From: Sphingomonas sp. DG1-23
Lineage (GTDB): Bacteria; Pseudomonadota; Alphaproteobacteria; Sphingomonadales; Sphingomonadaceae
NCBI RefSeq assembly: GCF_030730875.1
Contig: NZ_JAVAMA010000005.1
Coordinates: 248,001 to 312,000 of the forward strand
Length of the DNA: 64,000 bases
Direction of reading: 5' to 3'
The notes under the pieces are model-generated. The model searched no databases and was not told the DNA's origin. It saw nothing but the letters and a program-made list of their open reading frames with translations. Every line of letters begins with the position of its first letter. The stretch's first letter is position 1. The translations under genes and the position numbers were made by a program. Shown one piece after another: positions 8,568 through 17,731 of the stretch.

Positions 8568-11230
8568 ACGCTGGTCCTATTGATGATCACACGTCCGGCT
8601 TGCGCATATCCTGGCAACGCTCTGACCTGAGGCGAGCTCGGCTGACTCGGAGATGCCGTGCCGTTCAATCTCGAAGAGACGTTCGCCACGGCGGCAGCCG
8701 CAGAGTTGCTGTTGACCGCAGTAAGCGTGAAAGTTGGAAGGACCGCATAGCCAAGTCTTTCATTCACCGACCTGGCTGTTGCGTTGACCAGTTTATCAGG
8801 CGCATTAATTTTTGAGAACGCGCCCTCCCCCGTTTTTCCGATCTCACGCCATGCCGCAACGTCGGTCGCGTGAGCAGTCTTGCTTATTTCGGCGGCATTA
8901 TCGGGATTGTTGACATTTCCCATGCTGCCATTTTCGAGCTTGCCAAAGGAAATGATATTGGCGTTCGGATCACCGGGATACTTGGCGTCGGTCACGATAA
9001 ATGCGTGCCCGATCTTGGCGCTGGCAAGCGTCTCGTCGTCCAGGGGACGCGCCACGACATAACTGTCGAGCCCCGTCGGATCATTTTTGTTTACCGGATC
9101 ATTTCCGACATATCCATAAAGGTTGATCTGGTCGTCATATCCGATCGGATCGGTCTGGAGGAAACGCCCCAGCGTCGGCGAGTAGATGCGCGCCTTGTAA
9201 TAATACATGCCGAGCTCGGGGATCCACGCCTGGCCGGTATATTGGAACCGCCCGATATTGGGGCCTGCGGGAATGCCATATTCATCGTATCTGTTGATCT
9301 CGATGGCACCGCCGGCGGCGTCCGCGACCGAGACGATCGAGCCTTGATGGTTGATCTGCAGGCTTCGCCGATCGGACAGGTTCGCGCCTTCGTACCAGAG
9401 CAGCGGATCGTCTTGGCCGGTGCCGTGGACGTAGCGGCGCAGAACATTGCCCGAAGCGTCATATTCGAGCGTCAGCTGGTCTCCGTCGTAGAGGAAACGC
9501 GTAACGCCGGCCGATCCGAACGAGGTCTCGAACAACCGCCCCAGCGGATCATAGACCATGCCCGCGCCGTTCGAGGAGGTCACCAGCCGGTTCTCGGCGT
9601 CATAGCTATAGAGGGTGCCGCCGCTCGCCGTCAGGTTGCCGTTGGCATCATAGCCGAAGCTCACCCCGCCCGCGGTGCCATATTGGTTGAGCCCGTTGAC
9701 CACGTAACTGCGATCGACGTTCGTATAGCCGGTGAACCCGTAAGCGAGGATGGACAGCCCCCGGCTGGTGATCTGGCTCGCCGGATTGTAGCCGAACGAG
9801 GTGGTGACGTCGTTCGCGGTGCCGGCAAGATCGTCGGCGATGCTGGCGGGCCGGGAGACCGCATCATAGCCATAGCGGGTGCTCACTGCACCCCGCGCCT
9901 CGCCGTCCCTCCGGCCCAGCGCGTCCCAGCCCATCGTCGCGACCACCGCGCCACCGTTCTCGCGCACGGCCACCGGCCGATTCAGACCGTCATACTCGTA
10001 GCTGAGGAACGTGGCGTCCGGATGCGTGACGCGCGTCCGGTTACCGTCGGCATCGTATTGATAGGCGAGAACCCGGCTCACACCGCCCATCCGCGTCGTG
10101 CTGCTCGAGAGCCTGCCGAAACCGTCATAGGCGTTGATCACCGCATCGGCGCCCGAAATGCTGTCGAAACGTGCCGCGGTCTGCAGGCCGCGCAGATCGT
10201 AGCTGTAATAGACGTCGCGCGTCGCCGAAGCCGGCACGTTGGTGCAGGCCTGGTTCGCCAGGCACGCATCCGGCACGATCTTGGCCGTCATCCGGTTCAG
10301 AGCGTCATAAGTGTAGCTGAACTCCCGGCCGTCGCGCTTCCGCAACCATGTCCGGTTGCCGTTCGCGTCGTAGCGATAGGCTTCATAGTCGCTCTCGCTG
10401 ACCGCCCCCGAAGTCGTCAGCGCCGTGTTCTCGTCCGAAGGGTCGAAGGCCGCTGGCGGCGTCGTCGCAGGGAAATACCAGCCGATCTGCCGGCCGAAGC
10501 CGTCATAAGAGAGCCTGGCCTTGTTGCCATTGGCATCGACCACATATTCCTGCTTGCCGTTCAGCGCATAGCCCGGCTTGATCGCAGACGCTGCCGCATC
10601 CCAATAGCCATAGGTCACATAGGCCTGATCGAGCGGAGTCCCCACCGCCTTGCGCACCTGCACGAGCTGGCCCGCGGCATCGTAGACATTCCTGGTGATC
10701 CGGTCCGGACCATCGGGGCCCGTGAGCTGCGGCGCGCAGGCATCGGTCTGGGCGTTCCACTGCGTCGGATCCATCCGCACCGCCGTGCATTTCGCGCGAC
10801 CGAGGCTGTCAAAGCGATATTGCGTGACCTGGAGGTTCACGAAAAGGGATGTGTCGTTGTCCCGGCCCCAGACCGAGTCCTTCACCTTTCGATTCATCTC
10901 GTCATAGGTCGTTTCGATATACTGGCGCACGATGAAGGCCGAGCCCCAGGCCGAGGGCAGAACGCTCTCCGATTGCCATGACGAGAGCTTGCCGGTCTCG
11001 ACCCTGATCAGCTTGCCGGCGCTGTCGTAGGTGTTCCTCGACGCCTTGTACGGAAGGGGACCCGTGCCATCGGGATCGGGCGCTATCGTCCCGACGATGC
11101 GTCGCCCGGCATCGTAGCGCGTTCCGGTGGTGAAGGAGGAAGGCGAGGTCTGCGCAGCCGCGTTGCCGTGCAGACCCAAAACGGTCGACAGCGCGAGCGA
11201 TGCCGAAAAAAGCCGGAAGCTCATGGACAC
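8537..11230 (-). CDS. Rhs/YD-repeat protein with Rhs core and variable C-terminal domain
   Basis: The protein (897 residues) starts with a Sec signal ending near residue 26 ([10 protein letters not shown]). Many YD repeats follow, with units such as YDANGNRT and YDALNRM. Then comes the Rhs-associated core, [24 protein letters not shown] as the family marker in part and the [15 protein letters not shown] / [11 protein letters not shown] boundary near residue 720. The last 175 residues after this boundary are unlike the repeats. They contain [14 protein letters not shown] and a later [12 protein letters not shown]. Rhs cores form a cocoon around a C-terminal toxin or enzyme in known cases. The start lies three bases after the stop of the upstream Rhs-like gene, so they form one operon. 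The substrate or target of the tip is not known. Confidence 0.85.
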   Translation of the reverse strand: MSMSFRLFSASLALSTVLGLHGNAAAQTSPSSFTTGTRYDAGRRIVGTIAPDPDGTGPLPYKASRNTYDSAGKLIRVETGKLSSWQSESVLPSAWGSAFIVRQYIETTYDEMNRKVKDSVWGRDNDTSLFVNLQVTQYRFDSLGRAKCTAVRMDPTQWNAQTDACAPQLTGPDGPDRITRNVYDAAGQLVQVRKAVGTPLDQAYVTYGYWDAAASAIKPGYALNGKQEYVVDANGNKARLSYDGFGRQIGWYFPATTPPAAFDPSDENTALTTSGAVSESDYEAYRYDANGNRTWLRKRDGREFSYTYDALNRMTAKIVPDACLANQACTNVPASATRDVYYSYDLRGLQTAARFDSISGADAVINAYDGFGRLSSSTTRMGGVSRVLAYQYDADGNRTRVTHPDATFLSYEYDGLNRPVAVRENGGAVVATMGWDALGRRDGEARGAVSTRYGYDAVSRPASIADDLAGTANDVTTSFGYNPASQITSRGLSILAYGFTGYTNVDRSYVVNGLNQYGTAGGVSFGYDANGNLTASGGTLYSYDAENRLVTSSNGAGMVYDPLGRLFETSFGSAGVTRFLYDGDQLTLEYDASGNVLRRYVHGTGQDDPLLWYEGANLSDRRSLQINHQGSIVSVADAAGGAIEINRYDEYGIPAGPNIGRFQYTGQAWIPELGMYYYKARIYSPTLGRFLQTDPIGYDDQINLYGYVGNDPVNKNDPTGLDSYVVARPLDDETLASAKIGHAFIVTDAKYPGDPNANIISFGKLENGSMGNVNNPDNAAEISKTAHATDVAAWREIGKTGEGAFSKINAPDKLVNATARSVNERLGYAVLPTFTLTAVNSNSAAAAVANVSSRLNGTASPSQPSSPQVRALPGYAQAGRVIINRTSVCSMDGVSCK

Positions 11231-11233
11231 CCC

Positions 11234-13117
11234 TCAGTTACAGCTGGTCGAACCAGCGCGCGGGCTGGTCTCACTGATCTTATCGCCGAGCTTGTTATAC
11301 CCGCGGCAAGTGCGAAGAACCTGACCGTTTGCAGAGACCGCGACACCCTTCAACCACACGTTGCTGGGGGTCGAGGCGTTACCCGCCTGATATTCATAGG
11401 AGGTGATCACGAGGTCGGCAGCGCCCGCGCTGCAGGTCCCGTTCACCAGATCGAGCGCGCTGGTCTGACAATGACGCTCCTCGGTCTTGACCCAGATCGG
11501 CGTCGATGCCTGGCCATATCCAGCGCCGGCATTCTTGAGCCACGCATATTTCTGCGCATAGCTGTACTTCTTTGCCGCGGAGACACTGCCGACCAGGGGC
11601 CCGACCTCGGTCAGGATACCGCCATGGTCCACACTATAGGTATAGGTCGTAGTGTTATTGTTGGGATCTGTAACGGTACTTGGCTTGTTGCACATCAATA
11701 TCGTAGTAGGCAGGCAATCATCCGGGTAGTCCCATTTCCACACCTTGGGCGCCAAATTCGATCCCTGCCTGGGATATTCGGTCACCTTCTCGACATTTCG
11801 TCTTTGATCGTACTCGAAAGACACCTTTCTTCCGTCCGGATATTCTATCCCCTCCAGGCCGCGCGCCATCGGCAGCCAGAACGGATAGGACGGAAAATAG
11901 GCATACCAGAAATGATACTTCGTCTTTCTGCCCAGCTGGTCGGTAAATTCGTCACCTTTGAAGCTCGTCGTGCTTCCGTCAGGGGCCGTCGAACTACCCT
12001 CATAGACGACGCAGCCGACCGACCCCGATTCGCTTACTGCTACCGGATTGACCTTGAACACATAGGACCACGGGCCATCGGGCGTGACGACCTTTCTGGT
12101 GACGTACAGTTCGAAACAGCTGGACGTATCCGACGCTCGAACCCTGTACTGGGTTTTCACGTTTCCCGCCGCATCCGTAAGCGTGTTCGAAACTTCGTAT
12201 ATCGGCGTCCCGCTCGGGGTATGGCGAACGATCTGTCCGAGGGTGGTGGGCCCATAGGAAACCACCGATGCCCCGGGAAAGGTGGCTGTACCGCCGGCCT
12301 CCGGTAGTCCGGTCTGCTGAATGCCGGGCCAGGCGACGTCCGACGCTTCGCACTGCGCGGTAATGTCGCCGCAATTGACATAGGCGTTGTTCACCAGAGC
12401 GATATTCTGCGAATTCCCGCTTGGCTGAGTAAGTCTTATCTCCAGCCCGGTGGAACCCTTTATCGAAACCGGCCTCGCCGGCCGATAATCGACCGGTTTC
12501 GTGTTGGTTATCGTCGGAGGGTTTTGATAATTATACGTATAGACCTCTCCATTGGGGAGAATGGTCTTTTCCAGATAGCCCCTTATCGGGTTCAGATCCC
12601 ATTGGTTCGGCGTTCCGGAAGTTCGCCTGAAATATAGCGAGATCCCATCCTTTCGGCGAAATATATCATATATCTTGCCGCCCTCTACGGCGCCATCCGT
12701 GAGAGCGCCGTCGGAGGTGCTGTAGAAGAACGAACCACCGCCGCCCAGGGAAGGTTCGGACCAGTCATTCTGGCCGTCCATGGAGAATTCGGTCACCGGG
12801 GTCGCGCACGGATTCTGTCCCGTCTCGTCCGGAGCGCAGCTGTAGTACATATATCCCCAAAGCGGGATGCTGCCCGTCGCACCGGTTGCGCCAACCGACA
12901 CCGACACCGTCGACTCCTTCGGCCCGATCGAAGCCGCTCCGTCCGTGCCGGTGCGGCGTCCGCTGCGCAAATCGATACCGGCACCGTCGACGATATTGAC
13001 ACGCGGAAGCGGCGCTCCGTCCCCAGCGAGCTGGGCCCGCGAGATTCCGATCGAGCCGAGGCACGCCAGTCCGAGCGCAGCAAATTTCACTGCGCAAAAT
13101 CCATTCAGCTCAGACAT
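11234..13117 (-). CDS. Secreted YD-repeat/Rhs-like protein, upstream partner of the Rhs core protein
   Basis: The protein (627 residues) has an N-terminal signal (LGLACLGSIGISRAQ). A beta-rich region follows that resembles the start of large Rhs proteins, with text such as GSIPLWGYMYYSCAPDETG and NPIRGYLEKTILPNGEVYTYNY. A few YD-like units occur near the end (KVSFEYDQRRNVEKVTEYP, TTTYTYSVDHGG). It stops at TSPRAGSTSCN without a Rhs core, and the core-bearing gene starts three bases later. The pair looks like one Rhs protein encoded in two pieces, each with its own signal peptide. That rules out a simple recent frameshift. Base composition is lower in GC than the flanks. Delivery route and role are unknown. 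Confidence 0.8.
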   Translation of the reverse strand: MSELNGFCAVKFAALGLACLGSIGISRAQLAGDGAPLPRVNIVDGAGIDLRSGRRTGTDGAASIGPKESTVSVSVGATGATGSIPLWGYMYYSCAPDETGQNPCATPVTEFSMDGQNDWSEPSLGGGGSFFYSTSDGALTDGAVEGGKIYDIFRRKDGISLYFRRTSGTPNQWDLNPIRGYLEKTILPNGEVYTYNYQNPPTITNTKPVDYRPARPVSIKGSTGLEIRLTQPSGNSQNIALVNNAYVNCGDITAQCEASDVAWPGIQQTGLPEAGGTATFPGASVVSYGPTTLGQIVRHTPSGTPIYEVSNTLTDAAGNVKTQYRVRASDTSSCFELYVTRKVVTPDGPWSYVFKVNPVAVSESGSVGCVVYEGSSTAPDGSTTSFKGDEFTDQLGRKTKYHFWYAYFPSYPFWLPMARGLEGIEYPDGRKVSFEYDQRRNVEKVTEYPRQGSNLAPKVWKWDYPDDCLPTTILMCNKPSTVTDPNNNTTTYTYSVDHGGILTEVGPLVGSVSAAKKYSYAQKYAWLKNAGAGYGQASTPIWVKTEERHCQTSALDLVNGTCSAGAADLVITSYEYQAGNASTPSNVWLKGVAVSANGQVLRTCRGYNKLGDKISETSPRAGSTSCN

Positions 13118-13571
13118 AGGGAAAACGGGCCTTTAACCGGTGTCAGATCGAGGAGGAAAAGGCCGCACGGTCCCGGGACGAGCACCCGCGTCCGCGCCCG
13201 TCGGCACGCGAAACGTCGATGATTTCGTCCATTACCCCCTGGCCGCGAGCCTTGCCCGGCCGGCGGGATCGCGTCAAGCGAACCGGCATTGCGCGTGCCG
13301 GTCGTCGGCCGGCCGTGCGCCGATCCGCGAGACGCCGAAAAATGGCAGGCCCGCCCCGCCTGCGGACAGGCCGCTTGCAGCTATGGCCTGCAGATTATAC
13401 CGCTGGACCAAAGGGCACCCTGTGGACGAACGACATGGCAACGAGCAGGATAGCGATCCAGCCTCTCGCAGGGGCGACCGGAGACCCCTTCGACATCGGC
13501 CGCCCCGTCTCGTCCACCCATTTGCGCGCCCGCGCTCCCGGCCCCCGCTCCCCGGGGGCCTGTGCAGACCG
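13118..13571. other. Intergenic region between the Rhs operon and the thyA remnant
   Basis: This stretch of about 450 bases has no convincing gene. The minus-strand promoter of the Rhs operon must lie here. Open frames crossing it have biased, low-complexity translations rich in Arg, Pro and Ala and match nothing. From about 13525 the sequence begins to resemble a decayed thyA reading frame (an Arg/Pro-rich stretch in the position of the usual LARxPRPLP segment), but indels make this uncertain. The right-hand recombination point of the accessory block should be in this interval. Confidence 0.5.
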
Positions 13572-13658
13572 CCTTCGATCGACCCTTGTGACTATGAGGA
13601 CTTCGTGATCCACGACTATCGCGCCCGGCCGCACATCAAATCCGCGGTGGCGGCCTGA
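13572..13658 (+). pseudogene. thyA: Remnant of a second thymidylate synthase (C-terminal 28 codons)
   Basis: The frame reads PSIDPCDYEDFVIHDYRARP, then HIKSAVAA and a TGA stop. This matches the end of ordinary ThyA proteins, where E. coli has [23 protein letters not shown]. It is not a copy of the end of the complete thyA at 7099, which ends FEVTNYTPHPPISADVAV. Its stop overlaps the next start as TGATG, the same kind of overlap seen between the following two genes, so the native operon was probably thyA-glutaminyl cyclase-folA. The 5' part has been lost, replaced by the accessory block. The remnant has no start codon of its own and cannot encode an enzyme. Confidence 0.8.
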
Positions 13659-14467
13659 TGCGCGCGCTGATCCTGCCCGGACTGCTCGCTTTGGCCGGCT
13701 GCGGCGCCCGGGAAGAGATGCCCAAGGTCCAGACCGTCGAGGTGGTGAAGAGCTACCCGCATGATTCGCAGGCCTTCACCCAGGGGCTCTATATCGACGG
13801 CGGCATCCTGTTCGAGAGCACCGGCGAGGAAGGCACGTCGGGCATCCGCAAGGTCAAGCTCGACAGCGGCGAGGTGACCGCGCAGGCCCCGCTCGCCGCG
13901 CCCTATTTCGGCGAGGGCATCATCGGCTGGAAGGACAGGATCTATCAGCTGACGTGGAAGGACCAGAAGGGGTTCATCTACGATCGCGCCGATCTCACCC
14001 TCAAAGGTGAATTCGCCTATACCGGCGAAGGCTGGGGCCTCACCCGCAATGACAAGTCGGTGATCATGAGCGACGGCACCGCGACCTTGCGCTTCCTCGA
14101 TCCCGAGACGATGGCGCAGCGATCGACCCTCGCGGTCACCGCAAACGGCTGCCCGGTCGCCCAGCTCAACGAGCTCGAATGGATCGACGGCGAGATCTGG
14201 GCGAACATCTGGCAGACCGATCTGATCGCCCGGATCGATCCCGAAACCGGCAAGGTGAAGGGTTTCGTCGATGTCGCCGCGCTCGGCCCGCCCGCGCCCA
14301 GCGTCGACGAGGTGCCCAACGGCATCGCGTACGATTCCGCCGCGAAGCGCATCTTCGTCACGGGGAAAATGTGGCCGCAGCTCTACGAGGTCAAACTCGG
14401 CGACGGCCCGGCCAACGGCGCCGCGCAGGACCAGGCCGCTGCGCTGATGCGCTGCCAGCCGAGCTGA
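13658..14467 (+). CDS. Glutaminyl-peptide cyclotransferase (plant-type), lipoprotein
   Basis: This family converts N-terminal glutamine to pyroglutamate. The protein (269 residues) begins with a lipobox (LLALAGC) and is predicted to be a periplasmic lipoprotein. The five-bladed propeller family motifs include SYPHDSQAFTQGL, ESTGEEGTSGIRK, LTWKDQKGFIYD, GWGLTRNDK, LNELEWIDGEIWANIWQTD and NGIAYD. It starts within the stop of the thyA remnant (TGATG) and its own stop overlaps folA the same way, so it is embedded in what was the thyA-folA operon. No link between cyclotransferase and folate metabolism is known to me. The arrangement may simply be inherited. Loss of the upstream native thyA may have altered its expression. 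Confidence 0.88.
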   Translation: MRALILPGLLALAGCGAREEMPKVQTVEVVKSYPHDSQAFTQGLYIDGGILFESTGEEGTSGIRKVKLDSGEVTAQAPLAAPYFGEGIIGWKDRIYQLTWKDQKGFIYDRADLTLKGEFAYTGEGWGLTRNDKSVIMSDGTATLRFLDPETMAQRSTLAVTANGCPVAQLNELEWIDGEIWANIWQTDLIARIDPETGKVKGFVDVAALGPPAPSVDEVPNGIAYDSAAKRIFVTGKMWPQLYEVKLGDGPANGAAQDQAAALMRCQPS

Positions 14468-14943
14468 TGCCGCGCATCACCTTCCATCTCGCCCGCGCCG
14501 ACAATGGCGTGATCGGCAGGGACGGCAAGCTGCCCTGGCATCTGCCCGCCGACCTCCGGCGCTTCAAGGCGCAGACGATGGGCAAGCCGATGGTGATGGG
14601 GCGCAAGACCTTCGAAAGCTTCCCAGCCCCGCTCCCCGGCCGCCGCCACATCGTGCTGACGCGCGACGCGCGCTGGTCGGCCGAAGGCGCCGAAGTCGCG
14701 CATTCGCCCGACGACGCCCTTGCGCTGGCGGGAGAAGAAGCGGCGGTGATCGGCGGCGCCGAAGTGTTCGCCCTGTTCCTCGACCGCGCCGACCTGATCG
14801 AGCTGACCGAGGTCCATCTCGACGTCGAGGGCGACGCCGCCGTCCCTGCCTTCACCGGCTGGCGGGAGACCGCGCGCGCGGATCATCCGGCCGAAGCCGG
14901 GCGCCCGGCCTATAGCTTCGTAACCCTGGAGCGCCCGTCATGA
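14467..14943 (+). CDS. folA: Dihydrofolate reductase
   Basis: DHFR reduces dihydrofolate to tetrahydrofolate with NADPH, regenerating the cofactor consumed by ThyA. The protein (158 residues) shows the family motifs GVIGRDGKLPWHLPADL, PMVMGRKTFESF and AAVIGGAEVFALFL, including the active-site acidic residue in LPADLRRF. The length is standard. The start overlaps the stop of the cyclotransferase gene by one base and its last bases overlap the dipeptidase start in ATGA, so the three genes are tightly coupled. Confidence 0.95.
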   Translation: MPRITFHLARADNGVIGRDGKLPWHLPADLRRFKAQTMGKPMVMGRKTFESFPAPLPGRRHIVLTRDARWSAEGAEVAHSPDDALALAGEEAAVIGGAEVFALFLDRADLIELTEVHLDVEGDAAVPAFTGWRETARADHPAEAGRPAYSFVTLERPS

Positions 14944-16109
14944 GGAAATGGCTCTGGGGGCTGGCCGCCCTGCTGCTGCTCGCCGCGATCGGCTTTTTCG
15001 GGATCGCGCCGGCCTATGTCGAATCGGGGATGAACAAGGTCGTCCCCACGACCTTGCCCAGGGTGACGGCGCAGACCCGCGCGCTCCACGCATCGCTCCA
15101 GATCGCCGACATGCACGGCGACACCCTGCTCTGGCGCCGCAGCCTGCTCGACCGGGGGACACGCGGGCAAGTCGATCTGCCGCGGCTGATCGAAGGCAAT
15201 GTCGCGCTGCAGGTCTTCTCGTCGGTGACCAAGACCCCCAAGGGCCAGAATTACGATTCGAACGGCGCCGACACCGACAACATCACCCTGCTGACCGTGG
15301 CGCAGCTCCAGCCGCCGCGCACCTGGAACTCGCTGCTCCAGCGCTCGCTGTGGCACGCCGCGAAGCTCGATCGCGCCGCGGCGGGATCCGAGGGCAGGCT
15401 CCGCGTGATCCGCACGCCGGCCGAGCTAGACAAATTGCTCGCCGAACGCGCAGCCGGCCGCAAGGTGGTCGGCGGCATGCTGTCGATCGAGGGACTGCAG
15501 GATCTCGAGGGCCAGCTCGCCAATCTCGACAGGCTCTACGCCGCCGGCTTCCGCATGGCCGGGCTCGCGCATTTCTTCGACAATGAAGTCGCCGGGTCGA
15601 TGCACGGCGTAGGGAAAGGCGGGCTCACCCCGCTCGGGGTGCAGGTGGTGCGGCGGATGGAGAAGATCGGCATGATCGTCGACATCGCCCATTCGAGCCA
15701 CCGGAGCGTCGCCGAGATCCTCAAGATGGCGCGCCGCCCGGTGGTGTCGAGCCATGGCGGCGTGCAGGCGACCTGCAAGGTCAACCGCAATCTGACCGAC
15801 GCAGAGATTCGCGGCGTCGCCAAAACCGGCGGGGTGATCGGCATCGGCTATTGGGACGCGGCGATCTGCTCGACTGCGCCCGAGGCGATCGCCCGCGCGA
15901 TCCTGCATGTCCGCGATCTGGTCGGGATCGATCATGTCGGGCTTGGCTCGGACTTCGACGGCGCGGTGACCACCGGGTTCGACACCGCCCAGCTCGCCGC
16001 GGTGACCCAGGCTCTGGTCGATCGCGGCCTCACCCCCGACGAGATCCGCAAGGTCATGGGCGGCAACGTCCTGCGGCTGCTCCGCGCGGGGATGGTAGGG
16101 CGCCCCTGA
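14940..16109 (+). CDS. Membrane dipeptidase (peptidase M19 family)
   Basis: This zinc dipeptidase family resembles renal dipeptidase. The N-terminus has one hydrophobic anchor (WLWGLAALLLLAAIGFFGIA), and the rest is expected to be periplasmic. Metal-binding motifs visible are IADMHGDTL (about residue 55), MLSIEGLQDLEG, DIAHSSHRS, VVSSHGGV and VGLGSDFDGA. The total of 389 residues is normal. The start overlaps folA in ATGA. A palindromic repeat begins at the stop codon. Likely substrates are dipeptides, possibly from peptidoglycan or glutathione breakdown; the sequence does not decide which. Confidence 0.9.
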   Translation: MRKWLWGLAALLLLAAIGFFGIAPAYVESGMNKVVPTTLPRVTAQTRALHASLQIADMHGDTLLWRRSLLDRGTRGQVDLPRLIEGNVALQVFSSVTKTPKGQNYDSNGADTDNITLLTVAQLQPPRTWNSLLQRSLWHAAKLDRAAAGSEGRLRVIRTPAELDKLLAERAAGRKVVGGMLSIEGLQDLEGQLANLDRLYAAGFRMAGLAHFFDNEVAGSMHGVGKGGLTPLGVQVVRRMEKIGMIVDIAHSSHRSVAEILKMARRPVVSSHGGVQATCKVNRNLTDAEIRGVAKTGGVIGIGYWDAAICSTAPEAIARAILHVRDLVGIDHVGLGSDFDGAVTTGFDTAQLAAVTQALVDRGLTPDEIRKVMGGNVLRLLRAGMVGRP

Positions 16110-16238
16110 TCCTCCCTCGCGAAGCGGGGGAGGTGGCGCCGAAGGCGACGGAGGGGGCGCCTCCGCAAGCGATGCGCTCGCGGAGAGGCCCCCTCCACCA
16201 CTTCGTGGTCCCCCTCCCCCGCTGAAGCGAGGGAGGAT
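16109..16238. repeat. Palindromic repeat element, family A, copy 1
   Basis: The ends are a perfect 12-base inverted repeat, ATCCTCCCTCGC (16109-16120) and GCGAGGGAGGAT (16227-16238). The interior carries sub-palindromes such as GGTGGCGCCGAAGGCGACGG and CCACCACTTCGTGG. A closely similar copy lies at 34584-34713, and a third, reversed and more diverged, inside tilS at 41251. It lies between the dipeptidase stop and ribF and may act as a transcript end or stabiliser. No coding capacity is needed to explain it. Confidence 0.85.
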
Positions 16239-16274
16239 TTGAAACCCTTCCCTCCCCTCCCTATAGCCCGCTCC

Positions 16275-17201
16275 ATGGAGCGACTGGACAACGGCTCGCC
16301 GGTGCCGGCGCATCTTCGCGGCGGGATCGTCGCGCTCGGCAATTTCGACGGGTTTCATCTCGGGCATCAGGCCGTGGTCGGCCGCGCGATCGATCGCGCG
16401 CGCGCCGAGGGCCGCCCTGCGATCGTCGCGACCTTCGATCCGCACCCCAAGCGCTTCTTCCAGCCGCAGACCGGGCATTTCCGGCTGACCACGCTCGATC
16501 AGCGCGCGGATCTGTTCGCGGCGGCGGGTGCCGACGCGATGCTGGTATTCCACTTCGATTCGGCGATGGCTGGGCTCGGCGCCCGGCAGTTTGCCGCGCA
16601 GCAACTGGTCGCGATCATCGGCGCCGGCGGCGTCGTCACCGGCGACGATTTCACCTTCGGCAAGGGCCGCGAAGGCGATGTGACCATGCTCGCCGATCTC
16701 GGCCGCGAGCTCGGCTATTCGGCCGAGATCGTCGCCCCGGTGACGCTCGACGGCGAAACCGTTTCGTCGAGCCGCATCCGCGACTTGCTCCGCGACGCGG
16801 ACCCGCGCGGCGCGGCGCGATTGCTCACCCGGCCGTTCGCGATTCAGGGGCCGGTGCAGCACGGCGCCAAGCTCGGCCGCCAGCTCGGTTTCCCGACCGC
16901 CAACATGGATCTCGCCAATTATCTGCGCCCCGCTTACGGCATCTATGCAGTGCGCGGCCGGCTTCCCGACGGACGCGTGCTCGACGGCGTCGCCAATCTC
17001 GGCATCCGCCCGAGCATCGAGCCGCCCGAGGAATTGCTCGAAAGCTGTTTCTTCGATTTCGACGGCGATCTCTACGATCAGGTGCTCGAGGTCGCGCTGA
17101 TCGACTATCTCCGCCCCGAGGCGAAGTTCGACAGCCTCGACGCGCTCAAGGTCCAGATGGACGCGGATGCGGCGGCGGCGCGGGCGGCGCTCGGCGCCTG
17201 A
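16275..17201 (+). CDS. ribF: Bifunctional riboflavin kinase/FAD synthetase
   Basis: RibF phosphorylates riboflavin to FMN and adenylates FMN to FAD. The N-terminal adenylyltransferase domain has GNFDGFHLGHQAV (about residues 22-34) and the later ISSSRIR-type motif VSSSRIRDLL. The C-terminal kinase domain has QHGAKLGRQLGFPTANM and YGIYAVRG, followed by NLGIRPS. The ATG at 16275 gives 308 residues, the usual size; a longer frame would read through the preceding repeat. It is followed by ileS and lspA, a gene order widespread in proteobacteria. Confidence 0.95.
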   Translation: MERLDNGSPVPAHLRGGIVALGNFDGFHLGHQAVVGRAIDRARAEGRPAIVATFDPHPKRFFQPQTGHFRLTTLDQRADLFAAAGADAMLVFHFDSAMAGLGARQFAAQQLVAIIGAGGVVTGDDFTFGKGREGDVTMLADLGRELGYSAEIVAPVTLDGETVSSSRIRDLLRDADPRGAARLLTRPFAIQGPVQHGAKLGRQLGFPTANMDLANYLRPAYGIYAVRGRLPDGRVLDGVANLGIRPSIEPPEELLESCFFDFDGDLYDQVLEVALIDYLRPEAKFDSLDALKVQMDADAAAARAALGA

Positions 17202-17219
17202 AGAGCGGTTCCCCTTGTC

Positions 17220-17328
17220 GCCACCCCGGCCTTGTGCCGGGGTCCACCACGCCGCACCGGCTGCGCTCGAACCCCTTGGCTGGCCACGCGCCTCCCGGTG
17301 GACCCCGGCACGAGGCCGGGGTGACGGT
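17220..17328. repeat. Palindromic repeat element, family C, copy 1
   Basis: The two ends are each palindromic and are related to each other, ACCCCGG..CCGGGGT at 17223-17243 and 17302-17322. The core wording CACCCCGGCCTTGTGCCGGGGTCC recurs, in part, at 29420-29530. It lies between ribF and ileS. Elements of this wording are common between genes in sphingomonads and other alphaproteobacteria. Confidence 0.8.
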
Positions 17329-17731
17329 TGCGGCAAAGTCGGCCATCACCCTTCCAATGTTGGATTTCAGCTGATCTATTCTGGTCGATGCAACCCTCCC
17401 TGCCCGCACCGATTCCCGCCGTGGCGCATGCCCGTCGCGACACCGGCGCGCGGGTGTCGCGTCCGCGGCGCGCAAAGGTCGCATTCCCGTCGCGTGCCGG
17501 TCGCCTGGGCGTCGCGTCGATGGCGCGTGCCTGTCGCGCTTGCGTCGCGTCGGTGGCGCGTGGCCGCCGCGCAGGTGACGCGTGGCAGGCGCGAACCCGC
17601 CGCGTCGCAGGCGCATCCGCCCCGAAACCACGTTTTCGCGTCAATCGTGTCAACCGCGCGACACCCGCGCCGCCCCGCGCGAGCAAAGCTGCTTCCCCGA
17701 TCGCCTCACACCAGCTAATCCCCGCCGCCAA
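17329..17731. other. Gene-free leader of ileS with degenerate short repeats
   Basis: About 400 bases before ileS lack a credible gene. From about 17405 to 17590 the sequence is built from recurring words such as GTCGCGTCG, GGCGCGTG and GCCTGTCGC at intervals of about 20-35 bases, a degenerate tandem pattern. Frames in both directions give Arg/Ala-rich translations without start signals or family resemblance. The ileS ribosome site and promoter should lie near 17690-17731, but no strong Shine-Dalgarno is obvious (CCCGCCGCCAA precedes the ATG). Confidence 0.55.

Noticed and set aside
8870..10981. A 703-codon open frame on the plus strand opposite the Rhs gene
   Set aside because: It is the mirror of the YD repeats. 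The minus-strand frame shows signal peptide, repeats and core, while this one has only Ile/Val/Arg-rich text.
13140..13571. The upstream part of the open frame that ends in the thyA remnant
   Set aside because: Only the last 28 codons resemble a protein. The rest is low-complexity and lacks a credible start, so it is not called a gene.
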